From: JAKFWI01 sp035549875
GTDB lineage: Bacteria > Pseudomonadota > Alphaproteobacteria > Caulobacterales > Aquidulcibacteraceae
Length of the DNA: 64,000 nucleotides
Assembly: GCA_035549875.1 (NCBI GenBank)
Contig: DASZPV010000066.1
Span: forward strand, 1 to 64,000
Direction: 5' to 3'
Notes under the pieces: generated by a model
The model's input: the letters and a program-made list of their open reading frames with translations, nothing else
Told to the model about the DNA's origin: nothing
The model's database searches: none
Position numbers and translations under genes: made by a program
In this document: piece by piece, positions 8,577 to 16,323 of the stretch
Position numbering within the stretch: the first letter of the stretch is position 1
Layout of the letters: each line of letters begins with the position of its first letter

Positions 8577-9914
8577 TCAGGCCGCCGGGCCAGGCTCCTC
8601 TGCGAACAATTCTTCCCGGGCGACCTCTTTTGATGTCGTCTTGGCCAACTCCAGGATGAAATCGACCACCCGCTCTTCGTAAATCGGGGCCCGAATCTGA
8701 GCCATTGCCTGTGGGTTCTTTTGGTAGAACTCGACGACCTGGCGCTCCTGACCAGGAAATTGCCGCGCTTGGCGGCCGATCTCAGCGGCTACTTCGTCCT
8801 CAGGCACCTGCACATTGTTCCGCCGCCCAATCTCCGCAAGGACCAGGCCCAGACGCACGCGCCGTTCGGCAATCGTGCGGTATTCCTTTTCAAGCGCCTC
8901 ATCCGTCTTGCCTTCGTCTTCCGGATCGAGCCGCCCAGCCGCCTTGTCGGCCTGAATCTGTTCCCAGATTCCACGGAACTCGCCCTCAACCATGCTTTTC
9001 GGAAGATCGAACGCGTGCTTCTTGTCGAGTATATCGAACAGCCCCCGCTTGAGCTTGGCGCGTGACTGCGCCGCGTGCTCGGATTCCAGCCGCTTGCGAA
9101 GCGCATCCTTAACCTCGCCCAGCGACTTCATACCGAAGCGCTCGGCGAAAGCGTCATCGATCGGCGCCTCCTTGGGAGTGCGCACGGACTTAACTTTCAC
9201 CTCGAAAGCCGCAGCCTTGCCGGCCAGGTTCTCAGCCCCGTAATTTTCCGGGAACGTGACGTTCAGGACACGCTCGTCGCCGGTTTTGGCGCCGAAGAGC
9301 TGTTCTTCGAATCCGGGAATAAATTGGTTTGAACCAAGCATCAGCGGCGCATTTTCGGCTGCGCCGCCCTCGAACGGCACACCGTCGATCTTGCCGAGGA
9401 AGTCGATCGTCAACGCGTCGCCTTCGCCGGCTGGCGCGTCGGTTTCTTCCAATGGGCGGTTCTGCTTGGCCAGTTCGGCCAGCGCTTCTTCCACCTGCGC
9501 GTCCGACACCGGCGTTGTCAGCCGCTCCAGCGAGATCGAAGCTGCATCAATCGGCTCGAAATCGGGCATCACATCGACGTGGAAGAAAAACGCCAGATCG
9601 GCCTTACCTTCGCGAACCTTCTCGATGTCCGACTCAAGATGATGGTGCGGCTCGGTCAAAATCCGCACGTCGGCGGTCTTGATCGCCTCCTGTGTTGTTT
9701 TCTGGATTTCCTCGTTGATGATATCCTTGAATATCTCCTGGCCGTAGACCTTGCGGATGTGCGCTGGCGGCACTTTCCCGGGGCGGAACCCCTTGATCTG
9801 TATCTTCGGCCCCACTTCGGCGATCTTGGCGTCCAACTGGCGCTGCAGGTCGGCCGCCGGAATCTTGATGTGGAACACCCGGGTCAAGCCTTCCGAGGTG
9901 GTGCTGCACTCCAT
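8577..9914 (-). CDS. tig: Trigger factor (ribosome-associated chaperone and prolyl isomerase)
   Basis: A 445-residue protein with the three trigger-factor parts. The N-terminal ribosome-binding domain has the signature IKGFRPGKVPPAHIRKVYG. The FKBP-type isomerase domain is near residues 150-240 (GDALTIDFLGKIDG, GSNQFIPGFEEQLFG). A long helical C-terminal domain ends in an alanine/proline-rich tail. It binds nascent chains at the ribosome exit. The start at 9914 (MECSTTSEGL) was preferred over an ATG 12 codons upstream because it matches family N-termini and has AGGAA about 10 bases before it. It is the first gene of the tig-clpP-clpX-lon block. Confidence 0.96.
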   Translation of the reverse strand: MECSTTSEGLTRVFHIKIPAADLQRQLDAKIAEVGPKIQIKGFRPGKVPPAHIRKVYGQEIFKDIINEEIQKTTQEAIKTADVRILTEPHHHLESDIEKVREGKADLAFFFHVDVMPDFEPIDAASISLERLTTPVSDAQVEEALAELAKQNRPLEETDAPAGEGDALTIDFLGKIDGVPFEGGAAENAPLMLGSNQFIPGFEEQLFGAKTGDERVLNVTFPENYGAENLAGKAAAFEVKVKSVRTPKEAPIDDAFAERFGMKSLGEVKDALRKRLESEHAAQSRAKLKRGLFDILDKKHAFDLPKSMVEGEFRGIWEQIQADKAAGRLDPEDEGKTDEALEKEYRTIAERRVRLGLVLAEIGRRNNVQVPEDEVAAEIGRQARQFPGQERQVVEFYQKNPQAMAQIRAPIYEERVVDFILELAKTTSKEVAREELFAEEPGPAA

Positions 9915-10044
9915 CTTCGTCGTTCCTGTACTCTTGGAGAATGGGCCCATAGAGCCGCGTTAGCGGCGGCTTATGGCGCCGTGGCCGGGCCCTGTCCATT
10001 TGCCCACATGATTTTCCTGCTGGAACAGCTAAAACCTGCCGCGT

Positions 10045-10129
10045 GCGGATGTGGCGGAACTGGTAGACGCACCAGATTTAGGTTCTGGCATCGAGAGATG
10101 TGCGGGTTCGAGTCCCGCCATCCGCACCA
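10045..10129 (+). tRNA. tRNA-Leu (anticodon TAG)
   Basis: The 85-base cloverleaf has acceptor GCGGATG/CATCCGC and anticodon stem CCAGA/TCTGG around loop TTTAGGT (anticodon TAG, reading CTA/CTG). It also has the long class II variable arm expected of tRNA-Leu, T-arm GCGGG-TTCGAGT-CCCGC, discriminator A and an encoded CCA. Its 3' end is one base from the stop codon of the convergent epmB gene. Confidence 0.97.
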
Positions 10130-10130
10130 A

Positions 10131-11108
10131 TCAGGGATAAGGCCGCCAGGCGCCGTCCCGGCCCCGCACGGCGCAAACACCGTCGCGGATATCGATTTCG
10201 GAGGCGCTTGCCAGCGCTTTTGAAACACCCCCGGGAATGTCCAGCACGTAAGTTGGCTGGCATAAACCAGACACCCGATCGCGCAATGCGCGCACCAGCG
10301 CCTGCCCCTCGGCAAGCGTTATTCGAAAATGACTCGTGCCCGGCGCCAGATCCGGATGGTGCAGATAATAAGGCTTGATGCGGGTCTCGACGAAAGCGCG
10401 CATCAAAGCGCTCAGCGTTTCGATGTTGTCGTTCACGCCCCTCAGCAAGACGCTCTGGCTCAGCATCGGTATGCCTGAATCGATCAGACGCGCGCAGGCG
10501 GCGCGAGCCTCGGGCGTCAGTTCGCGCGGATGATTGGCGTGCAGCGCAACGTAGACCGCTTTTTCGGCCCGCATCGCCTGGACAAACGCCGGCGTCACCC
10601 GGTCTGGATCGACCACCGGCACGCGCGTGTGCCAGCGAATGACCCTTACATGTTCAATTGCTGATAGCCGCTGCGTGATTTCCCGCGCGCGGCGCGGCGA
10701 AAGCAGAAACGGGTCGCCGCCGGTGAGGATCACCTCCCAGATTTCGGAATGCGCGGCGATATAGTCCAGTGCGGCGTCAAGCGAAGGCTTCGAGAGTGTG
10801 GCCCGCTTGTTGGGGCCGACCATTTCGCGGCGAAAACAAAAACGGCAATAAGCCGGGCAAACATGTACGGGCTTTAGCAACGCGCGGTCAGGATAGCGAT
10901 GCACGACGCCCTCAACCGGCGCATGTGTATCGTCGCCGATCGGATCGATGCGTTCTTCCGGCGTCGTCAGCAATTCCTGTGCGTCTGGAAGAAATTGCTT
11001 GGCGATCGGGTCGAAAGGATCGGCGCCATCGATCAAGTTCCAGATTGTAGGCGTAACGGCGACCGCATAACGCCGCGCCACCTCCTGCAACGGATCGACG
11101 GCGCTCAT
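10131..11108 (-). CDS. epmB: EF-P beta-lysylation protein EpmB (lysine 2,3-aminomutase family)
   Basis: A 325-residue radical-SAM, PLP-dependent enzyme that converts (S)-alpha-lysine to (R)-beta-lysine for attachment to elongation factor P. The radical-SAM cluster motif CxxxCxxC is seen as Cys84, Cys88 and Cys91 (CPAYCRFC). The likely PLP lysine is in DIPGGVSK near the C-terminus. Length fits EpmB (about 340) rather than the longer clostridial aminomutases. The start at 11108 was chosen because its ATG overlaps the epmA stop in an ATGA, showing translational coupling; an upstream in-frame ATG would lie deep inside epmA. The neighbouring genes epmA and efp support the assignment strongly. Confidence 0.93.
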   Translation of the reverse strand: MSAVDPLQEVARRYAVAVTPTIWNLIDGADPFDPIAKQFLPDAQELLTTPEERIDPIGDDTHAPVEGVVHRYPDRALLKPVHVCPAYCRFCFRREMVGPNKRATLSKPSLDAALDYIAAHSEIWEVILTGGDPFLLSPRRAREITQRLSAIEHVRVIRWHTRVPVVDPDRVTPAFVQAMRAEKAVYVALHANHPRELTPEARAACARLIDSGIPMLSQSVLLRGVNDNIETLSALMRAFVETRIKPYYLHHPDLAPGTSHFRITLAEGQALVRALRDRVSGLCQPTYVLDIPGGVSKALASASEIDIRDGVCAVRGRDGAWRPYP

Positions 11109-12070
11109 GACGGCATGCTCCACATCACGTCGTCGATTTTCGTTGCATCCGACAGCAGCATGACCAGCCGATCGACGCCGAGGGCGCAACCGCTCGCTGC
11201 CGGCATATGCGCCAGCGCCTCCAGAAACGCTTCCGGAACAGGCCAACGCTCGCCGTACCGTCGTTCCTTCTCATCCATCGCGGCCACAAAGCGGCGGCGT
11301 TGCTCTTCAGCATCGTTCAACTCGCCATAACCGTTCGCCAGTTCCACGCCGCAGGCATAGAGTTCAAACCGCTCCGCCACCCGGCGATCGTGTGGACATG
11401 GCCGCGCCAAAGCCGCCTCCGCGATTGGATACTCGTACAAAAAAGTGAGCGCGTTGCGATCAAGGCCGGGCTCAACCCTTCCGGTCAGCGCGCGGCTAAA
11501 AAGGTCAGACCAGGTGTCGTCCTTGCCTGCAACGGCATTGCCGAACGCATTGACGCTTTCGCTTAACACATCGGCGCCCGCAAAGCGCTCAAACGCCTCG
11601 GCGACCGTAATCTTGCCAGGCGCTACATCCACGCGCGCGGCGGCGCCTTTCCAGCGCAGCCCGTCGCGATCGACGGCGCCAGCGGCGGCGCCAATGATTG
11701 CCAGACAATCGTCCATGATCGCCGTGTAGGGGGCCTCGGAACGGTACCATTCAAGCATGGTGAATTCCGGCGCATGCAGGGGCCCGCTCTCGCCACGCCG
11801 GTAAACGTGGCCAAGGCGGTATATCTTCCGTTCGCCTGCGGCCAGAAGCCCCTTCATCGCGAATTCTGGCGAGGCGTGTAGATAGCCGCCCTCGATGGCA
11901 AAAGCCGAGATATGGGTCTCGGCGCCAGGCACAGGCACGATGGCGCCCAGATCGGCCTCGACGAAGCCCTCCGCCGCGAACCAGGCGCGCACGGCGGCCA
12001 GAATCCTTGCGCGCGCCAGGAGAAAAGGACGCTTGTCGGCGTGGCGCTCCGCGCCCTTCCAGGTGGTCAC
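11105..12070 (-). CDS. epmA: EF-P-lysine ligase EpmA (PoxA/GenX, truncated class II LysRS paralogue)
   Basis: A 321-residue enzyme that activates (R)-beta-lysine with ATP and transfers it to the conserved lysine of EF-P. It has class II aminoacyl-tRNA synthetase motifs 2 (LHAPEFTMLEWYR) and 3 (GCALGVDRLVMLL) but no N-terminal anticodon-binding domain, as expected for EpmA (E. coli 325 residues). The GTG at 12070 (MTTWKGAER) was chosen as the start. The open frame continues about 106 codons further, but that part overlaps efp on the other strand and has no family similarity. The gene ends in an ATGA overlap with epmB. Confidence 0.92.
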   Translation of the reverse strand: MTTWKGAERHADKRPFLLARARILAAVRAWFAAEGFVEADLGAIVPVPGAETHISAFAIEGGYLHASPEFAMKGLLAAGERKIYRLGHVYRRGESGPLHAPEFTMLEWYRSEAPYTAIMDDCLAIIGAAAGAVDRDGLRWKGAAARVDVAPGKITVAEAFERFAGADVLSESVNAFGNAVAGKDDTWSDLFSRALTGRVEPGLDRNALTFLYEYPIAEAALARPCPHDRRVAERFELYACGVELANGYGELNDAEEQRRRFVAAMDEKERRYGERWPVPEAFLEALAHMPAASGCALGVDRLVMLLSDATKIDDVMWSMPS

Positions 12071-12169
12071 GCTCGTGAGCCGCGCTTCCCCGCGTGGGCG
12101 ACGCAGGCTATGACGCGGGCCGCATTTTCGGAAATCGGGCGCTGCGCGCGCCTCAGGAAGGGTTTCATC

Positions 12170-12745
12170 GTGGTCAAGGTCATCGCAAGCGACGTCCGTA
12201 AGGGCAATGTGCTCGAGCACGAGGACGGTAAACTCTACGTCGTTATGTCCGCGGAGAGCTTCCGGCCCGGCAAAGGAACGCCGACCACCACAATCACGAT
12301 GCGCCGCATCGTCGATGGGCAGAAAACCCAACAGACGTACAAGACCACCGACGGGCTGGAAAAGGCCTTCGTCGAGGAGGTGAAACATACCTACCTGTTC
12401 GAGGACGGCGACCAGGGCTTCGTGTTCATGAACCCCGATAATTACGAGCAGATCACCGTCACCAGGGAGATGGTCGGCGATTCGGCGGCCTATCTAGCCC
12501 CGGAGATGGAAGTTTACCTGACCATGTTCGACGGCCAGGCGCTTTCGCTGGAATTGCCCCCGCGTGTGATTTTGGAGGTGGTCGAAACTGAGCCAGTGAC
12601 CAAGGGGCAGACCGCTTCTTCCTCCTATAAGCCCGCCAAATTATCCAATGGCCTCAAGACGATGGTGCCGCCGCACATTGGGGCCGGCACCCGTATTATC
12701 GTAAACACCGAGGACGGCGCCTATCAGGAACGTGCGAAAGACTGA
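12170..12745 (+). CDS. efp: Elongation factor P
   Basis: A 191-residue translation factor that relieves ribosomes stalled at polyproline stretches. The start is the GTG at 12170 (VVKVIASDVRKGNV), 9 bases after AGGAAG; homologues begin MVKVIAS or MKVIAS. The modification loop reads FRPGKGTPTT, so the modified lysine is Lys35, in the E. coli-like PGKG context that EpmA/EpmB lysylate. The three OB-like domains and the C-terminal PHIGAGTRIIVNTEDGAY signature are intact. It is divergent from epmA, with 99 bp between starts. Confidence 0.97.
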   Translation: MVKVIASDVRKGNVLEHEDGKLYVVMSAESFRPGKGTPTTTITMRRIVDGQKTQQTYKTTDGLEKAFVEEVKHTYLFEDGDQGFVFMNPDNYEQITVTREMVGDSAAYLAPEMEVYLTMFDGQALSLELPPRVILEVVETEPVTKGQTASSSYKPAKLSNGLKTMVPPHIGAGTRIIVNTEDGAYQERAKD

Positions 12746-12752
12746 TTTCCGG

Positions 12753-12777
12753 GGAACCGAATTGAGGTTCGCGCGTT
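12753..12777 (+). promoter_or_regulatory. EcfG-type general stress promoter
   Basis: GGAAC (12753-12757) is followed after 16 bases by CGTT (12774-12777), an exact match to the alphaproteobacterial EcfG/SigT promoter pattern. It lies 8 bases after the efp stop and points away from efp into a segment with no plausible gene, next to the EcfG locus. See the ncRNA entry. Confidence 0.6.
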
Positions 12778-12783
12778 AATACC

Positions 12784-12887
12784 AAGGAGTGGGCTTTTCG
12801 CCGTCAGGCGGAACCCCAGAAGCCGGCTCCCCGCTCGTCCCGGAAAGAGGGCCGGCGCGCCGAATAGGCCGCCGGCCCTCGTCCGTT
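12784..12887 (+). ncRNA. candidate stress-induced small RNA between efp and the stress kinase
   Basis: The EcfG-type promoter predicts transcription from about 12784, and a perfect 10-bp hairpin ends at 12880, giving a transcript near 100 bases. Within it, TTTCGCC and GGCGGAA pair around a GTCA tetraloop. A second small stem (CCGG/CCGG) exposes a C-rich loop containing CTCCCC that could pair with Shine-Dalgarno sequences. No sensible ORF starts inside: the GTG at 12789 directly abuts AAGGA. Known EcfG/SigT-dependent sRNAs such as GsrN of Caulobacter, which acts on katG mRNA, are of similar size; any relation is inference. The hairpin could alternatively serve only efp. Confidence 0.4.
12847..12880. 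terminator. hairpin terminator between convergent efp/sRNA and the kinase gene
   Basis: GAGGGCCGGC (12847-12856) pairs perfectly with GCCGGCCCTC (12871-12880). The following bases on + (GTCCGTTCT) are only moderately U-rich. It lies where a bidirectional terminator is expected between convergent transcripts. Confidence 0.65.
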
Positions 12888-14687
12888 CTAGACCCTCTCC
12901 ACGCTCTCTGCCACATTCAGGGGCTTCAGAGGCGCAGGCTGATCGGCCGCCAGCGACGTGATGTCGTTTTCTATCGTGGGCTGGAGCGGGATTGTCAGTT
13001 CCACCAACACACCCCCGCCTGGCGTGGGACCTATCATACTGACGCCGCCGAGTTGGCGTGCGAAGGCCGCCATCAGGGAACTCCCGGTTCGTCCCGCCGG
13101 CAGTGTAGGCGGTAGTCCCACGCCGTTATCGCGTATCCTGACCGTCATCGTCCCCGCGGGAAAATCCTCGCTGACTGCAATGTCTATCAGCCCCTCAACA
13201 TTGTTTGGAAATGCGTGCTTCAACGCGTTTGTCGTCGCCTCGACAATAAATAGGGCGAGCGGCACTGCAACCGCCGCCGGCGCCGGCACCGCCGAAACCT
13301 GGACATTGACGTCCACCCCCTTGCTGGCGCCGCCGGCCGCGTCCACCAGCGTGCGCACCAGGCTGTCTATAAATTCGGCCAGGCCTACCGTGCGCAGATC
13401 GTCGCCTTCGTAGAGCGCCTGATGGACCAGCGCCAAGGCCGTCACCCGCGCGCGCGCCTCTTCCAGCGCCTTTCGCCCATCACCATCACCGAGGGTGCGA
13501 ATCTGCATATTGAACAGGGAGACCATGATCTGCAGATTGTTCTTCACGCGGTGATGGACTTCGCGCAGCAGCGTCTGCTTTTCATCCAGCGCGTTCTTCA
13601 AGGTGGCGTCGCGTACATCGATGCGGCCGGCCATGTCGATGAGGGCGCGCCGCAGCGCTTGTAATTCCTCGGGTGCGTTCTGTTCCGGCTCTTGAGGCGC
13701 AGCCGCATAATCGCCCTGCGCATAGGCGCCAGCCAGACGACGCAGGTCGCGCACCGAACGCAACACAAGCCTCTCCGCCGCCCACCACACCGTGGCGAGC
13801 GCCAGGGCGAACATCGCCACAGGCAGGACGAGGCGGCCAATAATGTCGATCTGCGTCCATGCAAAAAGCGTCGGTGTCGGCGTGGATAACACGACAAAGA
13901 TGTCTTCTCCGATCAGCGGCGCGACAGCGATATTGCCCTGCCTTCCGTCCGCGAATTTCACGAAGCCGACGTAGCCGCGCTCGGCCTCGGCGCGCCTGAT
14001 TAGGCTGGCCTGGATGCCGCTGGCGCCGCGAAATATCCCCGTCAGCACCTGCCCAGTCTGATCCGTCAACGCGATCTCCGGCGAACCGCCGCGCGTCGAG
14101 CCGCCGCGATCAATGGCGCGTACGCGAATGGAGAGAGCCAGGACGCCCCGCGCCTGGCCGGCCCCCACGCCGACCGCCGGCGTTGCGAGCATTACGGAGG
14201 GTTCGCTGGCGAAGGGACCAAGCACCGTCAGCGGCGCGACAACAAACGCCCGGCCACGACGCGCCCGCTCAAACCATGGTTCGCCGCGCGCGGAAAAGCC
14301 AGGATCAATGTCCTGCGCTGCGCATATGGCCTTGCCGTCAGGGCCCAGCAGCGCGAGATTCGCCGTCTCGGCGATCGACGCGTTAACTTCCTGCAGTGCT
14401 TCCCGACACGGCTCTCCCCCGTTGCGGACGGCGCGCAGCGACTGCAGCGTGTTCAGGACCGTCCGCCCTTTTTCAAGAGTGGAGCGCGCGCTTTGACCGG
14501 CGGTTAGCGCCGAAACCAGCAATTCGTCCTGCGAGCGCGCCACCGCCTCGCGATAGGAATGTGCGGCCTGAAAGATCACGATCGCCAGCACCGGGCCGAT
14601 CGCAAAGGCGAGTGTAAGCAGCAAACGCGCACGCAAGCCCTTCGGCGCGCGAATCTGACGAATTTTATCGATGAGCCGCGCGCGCAT
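12888..14687 (-). CDS. Membrane sensor histidine kinase (HisKA_2/HWE-like) of the general stress response
   Basis: A 599-residue kinase. Membrane segments lie near residues 21-40 and 283-303 and flank a periplasmic Cache-like sensor region of about 240 residues; a HAMP-like linker follows. The H-box REVHHRVKNNLQIM (His378 or His379) is of the HisKA_2 type. The ATP-binding part has N-box EATTNALKHAF and G1 DNGVGLP. Kinases of this family (PhyK, PakF and relatives) phosphorylate PhyR. Its gene overlaps the 3' end of ecfG by 23 bp, so it is co-transcribed with nepR-ecfG and very probably controls the adjacent PhyR. The ligand is unknown. Confidence 0.88.
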   Translation of the reverse strand: MRARLIDKIRQIRAPKGLRARLLLTLAFAIGPVLAIVIFQAAHSYREAVARSQDELLVSALTAGQSARSTLEKGRTVLNTLQSLRAVRNGGEPCREALQEVNASIAETANLALLGPDGKAICAAQDIDPGFSARGEPWFERARRGRAFVVAPLTVLGPFASEPSVMLATPAVGVGAGQARGVLALSIRVRAIDRGGSTRGGSPEIALTDQTGQVLTGIFRGASGIQASLIRRAEAERGYVGFVKFADGRQGNIAVAPLIGEDIFVVLSTPTPTLFAWTQIDIIGRLVLPVAMFALALATVWWAAERLVLRSVRDLRRLAGAYAQGDYAAAPQEPEQNAPEELQALRRALIDMAGRIDVRDATLKNALDEKQTLLREVHHRVKNNLQIMVSLFNMQIRTLGDGDGRKALEEARARVTALALVHQALYEGDDLRTVGLAEFIDSLVRTLVDAAGGASKGVDVNVQVSAVPAPAAVAVPLALFIVEATTNALKHAFPNNVEGLIDIAVSEDFPAGTMTVRIRDNGVGLPPTLPAGRTGSSLMAAFARQLGGVSMIGPTPGGGVLVELTIPLQPTIENDITSLAADQPAPLKPLNVAESVERV

Positions 14688-15276
14688 GGGCTTCCTCGAT
14701 CAGCGCATCCAAGGCGCCTGACGCGTCGGGCGCACCTGCGCCGATTTCGCCTTGGGCGTAAGCCGCCTCCAAGCGCGCGCGGGCGCGGCTGATGCGGCTT
14801 TTGATCGTGCCGGGCTTGGTGTCGCAGATGGCGGCCGCTTCCTCCACCGAAAATCCAGCGACCGCCACGAGCACCAAGGCTTCGCGCTGATCTTCTTCGA
14901 GGACCGAGAGTGCGCGGCGTGCGTCGTCAAGTTCGACCTTGGCTGCGGTTTCCCGCCCGCTGGTGGCGCCGCCGACGCCTTCCAGGTTTTCCAGCAGCGT
15001 CTCGCGCCAGTTTTGCCGCTTGCGGGACCGGTAGAGGTTGCGAACGATAGTGAACAACCATGCGCGCAATGGCGCGCTCGGCGTATAGGCGTCTCTTCCC
15101 GCCCACGCGTTGGCGAGCGCATCCTGTGCAATGTCGTCAGCTTCTTCCTGCCGCCCGGCGCAGAGCGATCGGGCGAAGGCTCGAACGTGACTCATCTCGG
15201 CGATCAGCGCAGCGCGAAACGCCGCTTCACGCGCCTGCGGCGCCCCCGCCCGGTGCGAGACGCTTTGCGTCGTCAT
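14665..15276 (-). CDS. ecfG: ECF sigma factor EcfG (general stress response)
   Basis: A 203-residue group IV sigma factor. Region 2 (QEEADDIAQDALANAW, RAWLFTIVRNLYRSRKR) and region 4 (EDQREALVLVAVAGFSVEEAAAICDTKPGTIKSRISRARARL) are intact. It directs polymerase to GGAAC-N16/17-CGTT promoters when freed from NepR. The start at 15276 (MTTQSVSHRAG) has a perfect AGGAGG upstream, and its ATG overlaps the nepR stop in an ATGA. An ATG 14 codons upstream lies inside nepR and is unlikely. The order nepR-ecfG-kinase with divergent phyR is the textbook arrangement of this system. Confidence 0.95.
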   Translation of the reverse strand: MTTQSVSHRAGAPQAREAAFRAALIAEMSHVRAFARSLCAGRQEEADDIAQDALANAWAGRDAYTPSAPLRAWLFTIVRNLYRSRKRQNWRETLLENLEGVGGATSGRETAAKVELDDARRALSVLEEDQREALVLVAVAGFSVEEAAAICDTKPGTIKSRISRARARLEAAYAQGEIGAGAPDASGALDALIEEAHARAAHR

Positions 15277-15461
15277 CGATCCTCCTGGTCGGGCGAACCG
15301 CCGACCAAGTTCATCCACTCAGCGGGAATTGGCTCGTCCAGTACGGAATCGTAAAATTTTCGCAGGCCTTCACCGAGCGCTTCGCGCACGCGCGTCCTAT
15401 CTTCGGGCGCAGCCGCTGGCGTATCGGACGCCTGGGCTGGATCTGGCTTTGGCTCGTTCAT
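15273..15461 (-). CDS. nepR: NepR anti-sigma factor
   Basis: A 62-residue protein with the NepR core REALGEGLRKFYDSVLDEPIPAEWMNLV preceded by a disordered proline/alanine-rich N-terminus. NepR binds EcfG in unstressed cells; phosphorylated PhyR captures NepR and frees EcfG. The gene is small and easily missed but its position is diagnostic: immediately upstream of, and overlapping by 4 bp, ecfG, and divergent from phyR. I saw no convincing EcfG motif in the 74-bp nepR-phyR gap. Confidence 0.95.
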   Translation of the reverse strand: MNEPKPDPAQASDTPAAAPEDRTRVREALGEGLRKFYDSVLDEPIPAEWMNLVGGSPDQEDR

Positions 15462-15535
15462 GTTTGATGATGTTACAGAAGGAAGAGCGACAGGGCGAGT
15501 TCATCCTGTATAGGAATGTAAAAAATGGACCTCTA

Positions 15536-16303
15536 ATGGCAGCAAACGACCGTTACGCATCCCTGCTTCCCTACCTGCGCCGCTATGCGCGCGCCTTGAC
15601 CGGCAGTCAGACCGCCGGCGACGCCGCTGTAGCGGCGACGTTGGCGCGCCTAGCCGGGCCGGACGGCGAAAGCGTGAGTGCGTTGCCAAGGAAACTGGCC
15701 CTTTATCGCGTTTTTCACACGGTCAACGCTGGCGCGTCCCATAGAACAGACGCCAAGGGCGTGGATGCGCGGCTCGGCGAACTCGCGCCCCTTTCCCGCC
15801 GCGCCTACCTTCTGACGGCGATGGAGGGGTTTTCTCCAAAGGCGGCCGCGCAAATCCTCGACCGGTCGGAAAAGGAAACCGCCGCGCTTCTCGCCGAAGC
15901 GGAGCAGGCGATCGAATCCGGCCTTAAAACCAGCGTCCTCATCATTGAGGACGAAGCGGTGATCGCTGCCGATATTGAACAGACCGTCCGCGAACTCGGC
16001 CACGATGTTTCCGGGATTTGCGCCTCCGCCTCGCTGGCGGTGCAGTCGGCGAAGGACGCGCCCCCCGGCCTGGTGCTCGCCGACATTCAGTTGGCCGGCG
16101 CCGGCACTGGCCTTGACGCCGCCAACATTATCCAGAAATCAGTCGATGCGCCCGTCGTGTTCGTGACGGCGTTTCCCGAACGCTTGCTCACCGGAGCGCG
16201 CCCTGAACCAACCTATCTGGTGATGAAGCCGTTCGTGCCCGCGGCGTTGAAGGCGATGATCGCCCAAGCGCTGTTTTTTCATCCGGTGCGCGCCGCGCGA
16301 TAG
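15536..16303 (+). CDS. phyR: PhyR, anti-anti-sigma response regulator of the general stress response
   Basis: A 255-residue protein with the PhyR layout. The N-terminal sigma-factor-like domain (residues 1-125, LLPYLRRYARALTGSQTAGD) mimics EcfG. The C-terminal receiver has its acidic pocket at Glu138/Asp139, phospho-acceptor Asp183 (LADIQL) and Lys in VMKPF. On phosphorylation the sigma-like part binds NepR. The ATG at 15536 was chosen because it matches the family N-terminus; the open frame upstream overlaps nepR. No strong Shine-Dalgarno is visible. It is divergent from nepR-ecfG. Confidence 0.95.
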   Translation: MAANDRYASLLPYLRRYARALTGSQTAGDAAVAATLARLAGPDGESVSALPRKLALYRVFHTVNAGASHRTDAKGVDARLGELAPLSRRAYLLTAMEGFSPKAAAQILDRSEKETAALLAEAEQAIESGLKTSVLIIEDEAVIAADIEQTVRELGHDVSGICASASLAVQSAKDAPPGLVLADIQLAGAGTGLDAANIIQKSVDAPVVFVTAFPERLLTGARPEPTYLVMKPFVPAALKAMIAQALFFHPVRAAR

Positions 16304-16323
16304 CGAGCGGCGTACGCTGCGAA

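Noticed and set aside
12789..13115. 108-codon ORF on + starting in the candidate sRNA
   Set aside because: The GTG directly abuts AAGGA with no spacing, and the frame runs through the terminator hairpin and antisense to the kinase gene.
15462..15535. Search for an EcfG promoter in the nepR-phyR gap
   Set aside because: GGAAG...GAGTT was seen on + but the spacer is 13-14 bases instead of 16-17 and the -35 has a mismatch. Not reported as a promoter.
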